Below are positions 59,905-64,000 of a stretch of 64,000 nt of DNA, piece after piece; within the stretch, counting starts at the first letter, position 1, and each line of letters opens with the position of its first letter. Source of the stretch: RUG100 sp050953425. GTDB taxonomy: Bacteria > Bacillota > Clostridia > Peptostreptococcales > Anaerovoracaceae. A program made the translations under genes and the position numbers. The stretch spans positions 248,001-312,000 of the forward strand of contig JBMNMQ010000007.1 in the NCBI GenBank assembly GCA_050953425.1, in the 5' to 3' direction. The notes beneath the pieces were generated by a model. The model saw nothing but the letters and a program-made list of their open reading frames with translations, did not search any database and was not told the origin of the DNA.

Positions 59905-60588
59905 CTATTCATAGAGGGCGGCCAGCGCGTCGGCCGACAGATCGAGGTCGGTGTCGCCGCGCTGAATGCAGGCCAGCACCTTTTCGCCGGTGAAGTATTC
60001 GCACATGCGCAGGTTGTCCTCCTGCATCACGTCACCGGGGATCCAGTTGTTGAAGAGGATGCCCTTGAGCGGGATATGGTGCGCGCGCATGTACTCGACG
60101 GTGAGCACGACGTAGTTGATCGTCCCCAGGCCCGCGTCGGCGACCAGCAGACAGGAGAGGCCGAGCTCGCGAATGACGTCCTCGAGCCGGATCTTTGCCT
60201 CGTCAAAGCAGAGCGGGCAGAGGATGCCGCCGCTGCCCTCCATGGTGACAAATTCGTGCGCCGCGCAGACGCGCTCAAAGCCCTCGCGGACGACGTCCAT
60301 CTGCACCGGGCTGCCCTCGATGCGGCTGGCCAGGTGCGGCGAATAGGCGAGCTCGTAGACATACGGGCACATTTCCTCGAGCGGCTGGTCAATGCCGCTC
60401 GCCTCTTTGACGTGGAGCGCGTCGCCGGGGATCAGACTGCCGTCGGCGCGGCGCTCGTTGCCGCTCATCGCGGCTTTGTAATAGGCGGCGTCACGGCCGC
60501 TTTCGTGCAGTTTTTTGACGATCAGGCCGGCGGCGTAGGTCTTGCCCAGATCGGTGCCGGTGCCGGTGATAAAGATATTTTTGCTCAT
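59905..60588 (-). CDS. bioD: Dethiobiotin synthetase
   Basis: 227-residue P-loop enzyme closing the ureido ring of dethiobiotin from DAPA, CO2 and ATP. Walker A ITGTGTDLGKTYAAG (P-loop residues 9-17), catalytic Lys in YYKAAMSGN, DAPA/carbamate region TMEGSGGILCP, and LVADAGLGTINYVVLT. A much longer frame runs upstream through the repeats and bioY but GAGGTAAAC marks this ATG. Ninety-five bases separate it from bioA. Confidence 0.95.
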   Translation of the reverse strand: MSKNIFITGTGTDLGKTYAAGLIVKKLHESGRDAAYYKAAMSGNERRADGSLIPGDALHVKEASGIDQPLEEMCPYVYELAYSPHLASRIEGSPVQMDVVREGFERVCAAHEFVTMEGSGGILCPLCFDEAKIRLEDVIRELGLSCLLVADAGLGTINYVVLTVEYMRAHHIPLKGILFNNWIPGDVMQEDNLRMCEYFTGEKVLACIQRGDTDLDLSADALAALYE

Positions 60589-60637
60589 GTTTACCTCGAT
60601 CTCTTCTTTGCTTACTATCTGTGCACAGCTGTCGGTT

Positions 60638-60795
60638 CGACGCCGCCCGTTTGACGACGCATGTTCGACGCTGCCGACGCCGCCTGTTCGGCGACACTTA
60701 TTCGATGCCGCCTTTCGACGCCGCCTGTTTGATGACGTTTGTGCGATGCCGCCGGTTCGGCGCTGTCTGTTTGACGACGCCGGCCGGACGCCGCT
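60638..60795. repeat. Degenerate short repeats between bioY and bioD
   Basis: About five diverged copies of CGAYGCCGCCYGTTYGRYGA (for example at 60638, 60675, 60716 and 60744) fill most of the 227-base gap. No gene or promoter is visible in it. Confidence 0.65.
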
Positions 60796-60815
60796 TTGCA
60801 TATGCGGGCGCTGTG

Positions 60816-61580
60816 TCAGCGGCTCAGGCGCAGTGCCGGCTTGATGCGCTTGGCGAGGAAGGCCGCGAGGATGCAGAGACAGATATCCCCCGGCACCGCC
60901 AGGATAAAGCAGTACAGCAGCAGCTTCCAGGCGCCGATCGGCAGCCCCAGCAGATAGTTGGAGGCCACGTAGTAATAGATCATGCCGCATCCGTAGACGA
61001 TCGCCAGACCGAGAAAGTTGGCGCCGAGCAGTTTTCTGATCGTCAGCGTCTCCATGCGCTCGGCCAGTGTGCCGGTGACCCAGGTCGCGAGGACAAAGCC
61101 GATCAGGTAGCCGAAGCTGGGCTTCATCACATACCAGATGCCGCCGCCTTCGGCGAAGATCGGCAGTCCGATCAGGCCGAGCACGACATAGGTGCCGACG
61201 CTGATGGCGCCGCGTCGGCCGCCCAGCAGCAGACCGGCCATCATGGTGAAGAGAAACTGCAATGTAAACGGTACCACCGGAACCGGAATCTTGATGAAGG
61301 CGCCGACGGCGGTCAGAGTCGTAAACAGGGCGCAGAGAATCAGCGAGCGCGTGCGCTCCGCCGAGGTGCGGCCGAAGGCGCGCTGAAAGGCGCTGACGCC
61401 GGTTTTTCCCACTGCCGCGCGCGGTGCGGAGGGAGCGGGTGCTGCGCCGCCGGCCGGAGCGAAGGCCCGCGGCGCAGATGAACCGGCCGTCGTGTCCGCC
61501 GCGGTCGATGCGGCGTCGGAAACGGCTGCCGCCGTGGATTTCTCCGATTCCCGGAGTGACTGTTCTGCAGTGCTGTGCAT
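60816..61580 (-). CDS. bioY: Biotin transporter substrate-binding membrane protein BioY
   Basis: 254 residues. About residues 75-250 are the six-helix BioY S-component (LILCALFTTLTAVGAFIKIPVPVVPFTLQ, LLLGGRRGAISVGTYVVLGLIGLPIFA, GYLIGFVLATWVTG), which imports biotin with an ECF energising module or alone. The first 70 residues are an Ala/Ser/Pro-rich extension not usual in BioY. AAGGAG lies about 11 bases before the ATG. First gene of the bio operon, so uptake and late synthesis are controlled together. Confidence 0.92.
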   Translation of the reverse strand: MHSTAEQSLRESEKSTAAAVSDAASTAADTTAGSSAPRAFAPAGGAAPAPSAPRAAVGKTGVSAFQRAFGRTSAERTRSLILCALFTTLTAVGAFIKIPVPVVPFTLQFLFTMMAGLLLGGRRGAISVGTYVVLGLIGLPIFAEGGGIWYVMKPSFGYLIGFVLATWVTGTLAERMETLTIRKLLGANFLGLAIVYGCGMIYYYVASNYLLGLPIGAWKLLLYCFILAVPGDICLCILAAFLAKRIKPALRLSR

Positions 61581-61645
61581 GATCTCGATTCTCCTTGTCT
61601 GCTTCTCGCGGCGGCGCCGCTGTACCGCAGCGCCGTCCGTCCAAA

Positions 61646-61674
61646 ATTGTAGCAGGCACGCCCGCTATTGTCAA
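61646..61674 (-). promoter_or_regulatory. Promoter of the bioYDAB operon
   Basis: On the minus strand TTGACA, 17-base spacer, TACAAT, starting about 60 bases before bioY. Confidence 0.8.
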
Positions 61675-61700
61675 CCAAATTCAGAGAACAGGGTAACCAT
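61668..61700. promoter_or_regulatory. BirA-like biotin operator
   Basis: TTGTCAACC, 15 bases, GGTAACCAT. The left half fits the BirA half-site TTGTnAACC well and the right half moderately; the spacing is that of BirA sites. It overlaps the -35 of the bio promoter. Confidence 0.6.
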
Positions 61701-61834
61701 CCGGTGCACAGGGCAGTCATTCGGGCACAGGATGACAAGACGGGAGATCGGGGATACCGGCTGCCCGATTCAGGCTGCGGCGCGGTAATGCAATGCGAAA
61801 TTGGAAAAGACCGGCGGCAATTGGGGAAAAGGTC

Positions 61835-61862
61835 TTGAAATTTCCTGATATTTTGAGATAAT
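61835..61862 (+). promoter_or_regulatory. Promoter of the APC permease gene
   Basis: TTGAAA, 16-base spacer, GATAAT in an AT-rich island; about 95 bases of leader follow. Confidence 0.6.
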
Positions 61863-61894
61863 TAAGATAATTCAGAAATTCAAAAGGAAGAGGA

Positions 61895-61923
61895 GCGGCT
61901 CGCAGCGCTCTGCTGCGAACCGC
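61895..61923 (+). promoter_or_regulatory. Stable hairpin in the APC permease leader
   Basis: GCGG(c)TCGCAGC and GCTGCGA(a)CCGC pair over 11 positions with one mismatch and a five-base loop. No T-run follows, so it is not a terminator. Confidence 0.5.
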
Positions 61924-61963
61924 GACGCGGACAGTATCATGTGAGCATTGAAGGAGGGAAGTT

Positions 61964-63667
61964 ATGTCACAGCAGCAAACCAATGTTGGCGCGGACGGCG
62001 TCGCCGGACTGAAAAAGTACGACGTCGGCGTCGGCGGAATTGTCTTTATGCTCTACTGCCTGGTGGCGGCGGGCGCGTTCGGCATCGAAGAGATGATCCC
62101 TGCGGCAGGACCGGGCATGACGCTGATCCTGCTCAGCGTGTTTCCGCTGATCTGGGCCTATCCGATCAGCAGTCTGGTCGCCGAATGCGGGGCACTGCTG
62201 CCGTCGGAGGGCGGCGTGTACGTCTGGGTCAAAGAAGCGTTCGGGGAGTTCTGGGGCTTTCAGGCCGGCTGGTGGGCGACGGTGTCCACCTATATCACCA
62301 ACGGCGTTTATGTGGCGCTGGTGTACGGCTACGTCAGCCAGATCATCCCGATGTCGACGCTGGCCGGACACGTGCTGAAAATCGGGATGATTCTGATCTT
62401 CACGATCATCAACCTGATGGGCATCAAGGAAGTGGAAAAAGTCAGTACGATCCTCTCGATCGCCATTCTCGCCGCCTTCGCGCTGGTGGCCGTGGTCGGC
62501 TTTATCAACTGGCAGACGAATCCGATGGAGCCGGTCGTACCGAAGGGATACGGCCCCATCGACGGCATCGGCGGCGGCATCTGCATCTGCATCTGGATGT
62601 ACTGCGGCTACGAGTGCATCTCCAATATGGCCGGCGAGGTAAAAAATCCGCAGGTCATCCCCAAAGGACTGAAACTCGCCATGCCGCTGATCGCTCTGAC
62701 CTATGTGCTGCCGACGCTCGGCGGTCTCGCTTCTCTGCCGGCCGGCAGCTGGAAGCTGTGGGCGACGGACGGCGGCTTCGGCAATGACAGTGTCGGCTAC
62801 GCGACGGTGCTGACTGCCAATCTCGGCCATGTCTGGGGCTACGTGTTCCTGGTCATCGCGATCATTTCGCAGTGCGCGATCTTCAACACCTATCTGGCCA
62901 GCGGCTCGCGCGGCTTTTTCGTCCTCGCCGACGACAAGCTCTGCCCGCGCTTTCTCGTCAAGGTCAGCAAGAAGAAGGGCGTGCCCTACGTCGGCATTAT
63001 CTCGCTGGCGATCGTGACGCTGATCCTCGCGCAGTCCGACTTTACCACGCTGGTCAGCTGCGAGGTCGTCTTCATGCTGGCACTGTATATCATTCTGCCG
63101 CTGTCGGTTATCGAACTGCGCAGAAAATATCCGCTGGAGGAGCGGAAAAAGCAGGGCATCTTCTACATGCCCGGCGGCAAGAAGGGCCTGATCTTCTACT
63201 GCGGCTTTCCGATCGTCATCGCCGTCTTCGCGCTGCTGGTCAACGGCACCGATTATCTGGCGATGGGCCTGATCGCGATCAGTACCGGACCGGTGGTCTA
63301 TATCTTTGCCAAGCGGGCCCTGGGCGGACTCTACCAGCTGGATCCGGCCGCCAATCCGATCAACCGGGTCACCCGGCTCGCCTACCGCGATACGCTGCGG
63401 ATCGGGCTCTACTGCGTTCTCGCCGGAGCTCTGGCCTTCCTCGGCCAGTTCTGGCTGCGCTGGTACGAGATCGACTACGGCGAATGGGGTCCGGACGATT
63501 ACGATATCTTCAGCAACTGCATTCCGCAGGTCCTCAATGTCCTTGAATGGGGCGGCCTGGCGCTGATCGTCTTCGGCCTCATCATGGTGCTGATCGGCCG
63601 GCGCATCGAGGTGCCGGAAAACCGCGTCAGCGGACCGCAGGAGGAAACGCCGCGCAGCGTGCAGTAA
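61964..63667 (+). CDS. APC-family amino acid permease
   Basis: 567 residues with 12 or more membrane helices and two further at the C-terminus. The start is typical (KKYDVGVGGIVFMLYCLVAAGAFGIEEM, with the G-A-F-G-I-E TM1 break), then GLASLPAGSW and SGSRGFFVLADDKLCPRFL. Longer than the usual 450-500, with a charged C-terminal region (EVPENRVSGPQEE). Substrate not readable; the adjacent saccharopine-dehydrogenase-like gene hints at an amino acid. GGAGGG before ATG. Confidence 0.9.
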   Translation: MSQQQTNVGADGVAGLKKYDVGVGGIVFMLYCLVAAGAFGIEEMIPAAGPGMTLILLSVFPLIWAYPISSLVAECGALLPSEGGVYVWVKEAFGEFWGFQAGWWATVSTYITNGVYVALVYGYVSQIIPMSTLAGHVLKIGMILIFTIINLMGIKEVEKVSTILSIAILAAFALVAVVGFINWQTNPMEPVVPKGYGPIDGIGGGICICIWMYCGYECISNMAGEVKNPQVIPKGLKLAMPLIALTYVLPTLGGLASLPAGSWKLWATDGGFGNDSVGYATVLTANLGHVWGYVFLVIAIISQCAIFNTYLASGSRGFFVLADDKLCPRFLVKVSKKKGVPYVGIISLAIVTLILAQSDFTTLVSCEVVFMLALYIILPLSVIELRRKYPLEERKKQGIFYMPGGKKGLIFYCGFPIVIAVFALLVNGTDYLAMGLIAISTGPVVYIFAKRALGGLYQLDPAANPINRVTRLAYRDTLRIGLYCVLAGALAFLGQFWLRWYEIDYGEWGPDDYDIFSNCIPQVLNVLEWGGLALIVFGLIMVLIGRRIEVPENRVSGPQEETPRSVQ

Positions 63668-63809
63668 GCCTGCGGCGCGGCGGCGCGGGCCGGCATCAGT
63701 CTGCCCGGTCGCAGCGGTCCTGTCACCGGCGGGCTGCTCACCGCGGCTTCTTTCATGCGTATCATATCGATTTATCATTATATTTATATAAATTCATAAG
63801 GAGACAGAA

Positions 63810-64000
63810 ATGGGAAAGAAAATTCTGGTACTGGGCACCGGCGCCCAGGGAACGACGGTCGTCAAGCGGCTGGATCAGGAGGAAAACGTCGACCAAGTGA
63901 TCTGCGCCGATTACGATGAGGCGGCCGCCAAAGAGCTGGCGGCGGCAATGAAAAAAGCCGAGGGCTGCTTTGTCGATGCGGCCGACAGGGCGCAGATCGT
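63810..64000 (+). CDS. Saccharopine dehydrogenase-like NAD(P)-binding protein (5' part)
   Basis: The first 63 residues: Rossmann fold with KKILVLGTGAQGTTVVKRL and ICADYDEAAAKEL, typical of the saccharopine/carboxynorspermidine dehydrogenase superfamily. AAGGAG lies six bases before the ATG, after an AT-rich spacer of about 140 bases. The rest lies beyond the window, so substrate and length are unknown. Confidence 0.75.
   Translation, partial: MGKKILVLGTGAQGTTVVKRLDQEENVDQVICADYDEAAAKELAAAMKKAEGCFVDAADRAQI

Noticed and set aside
59905..61674. One very long minus-strand frame covering bioD, the repeats and bioY
   Set aside because: bioD homology starts only at 60588 with its own ribosome site, and bioY lies in another frame; the extension is an open-frame artefact of GC-rich repeats.

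Overview
The window is GC-rich, densely packed chromosomal DNA. It most likely comes from a high-GC anaerobe of the Bacillota (Clostridia-like). The pointers are strong GGAGG-type ribosome binding sites, a HisZ-dependent short-form HisG, a GlgC/GlgD pair, a Mop-type molybdenum hydroxylase, corrinoid salvage, a YfhO/GT2/GtrA envelope glycosylation set and a DUF1847 protein. No rRNA, tRNA, CRISPR, phage or transposon sequence was recognised. The species cannot be named from sequence reading alone.

Layout. 0-4 kb: the 5' part of a molybdenum hydroxylase (minus strand, running off the left edge) behind a long leader with an intrinsic-terminator hairpin, a 57-residue membrane protein, and a MoeA-like cofactor gene. 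4-10.6 kb: a histidine operon, hisZG (fused)-hisC-hisB-hisH-hisA-hisF-hisIE, with tandem promoters and without hisD. 10.6-14.6 kb: an overlapping minus-strand corrinoid nucleotide-loop operon, TIM-barrel protein-cobT-cobU-cobS-cobU-like. 14.8-22.5 kb: an Ltp-repeat surface protein, an SPFH protein, a DUF1847-HAD-decarboxylase operon behind four 25-bp iterons, a frameshifted acyltransferase and an Asp/Glu racemase. 22.5-26.7 kb: divergent inositol/sugar-type genes (SSS symporter plus oxidoreductase facing an IolG-like oxidoreductase). 26.9-33.2 kb: ftsH and a DUF308 protein, then an ArsR-HMA-P-type ATPase metal efflux operon and a Nudix hydrolase.

33.4-52 kb is a storage-polysaccharide island: glgP, glgA (with an unusual Lys/Ala-rich histone-H1-like upstream extension in a shifted frame), glgB-glgC-glgD, a GH13 amylase, phosphoglucomutase, a PfkB kinase, malQ, pgi and ppk2. 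Together these make, branch, degrade and route glucan carbon into glycolysis. 52-57.5 kb holds a probable small RNA gene with its own promoter, terminator and direct-repeat activator site, followed by a three-gene envelope glycosylation cassette. 57.5-61.7 kb is a minus-strand bioY-bioD-bioA-bioB operon with a BirA-like operator. The right end has an APC amino-acid permease and the start of a saccharopine-dehydrogenase-like gene.

Recurrent themes are translationally coupled overlaps, low-complexity Ala/Pro/Glu/Lys-rich tails on otherwise ordinary enzymes, and short tandem repeats in intergenic spaces. Two genes (acyltransferase 3 and glgA) change frame at short homopolymers (T7 and C4), so either phase variation or recoding, or sequence errors, must be considered there.
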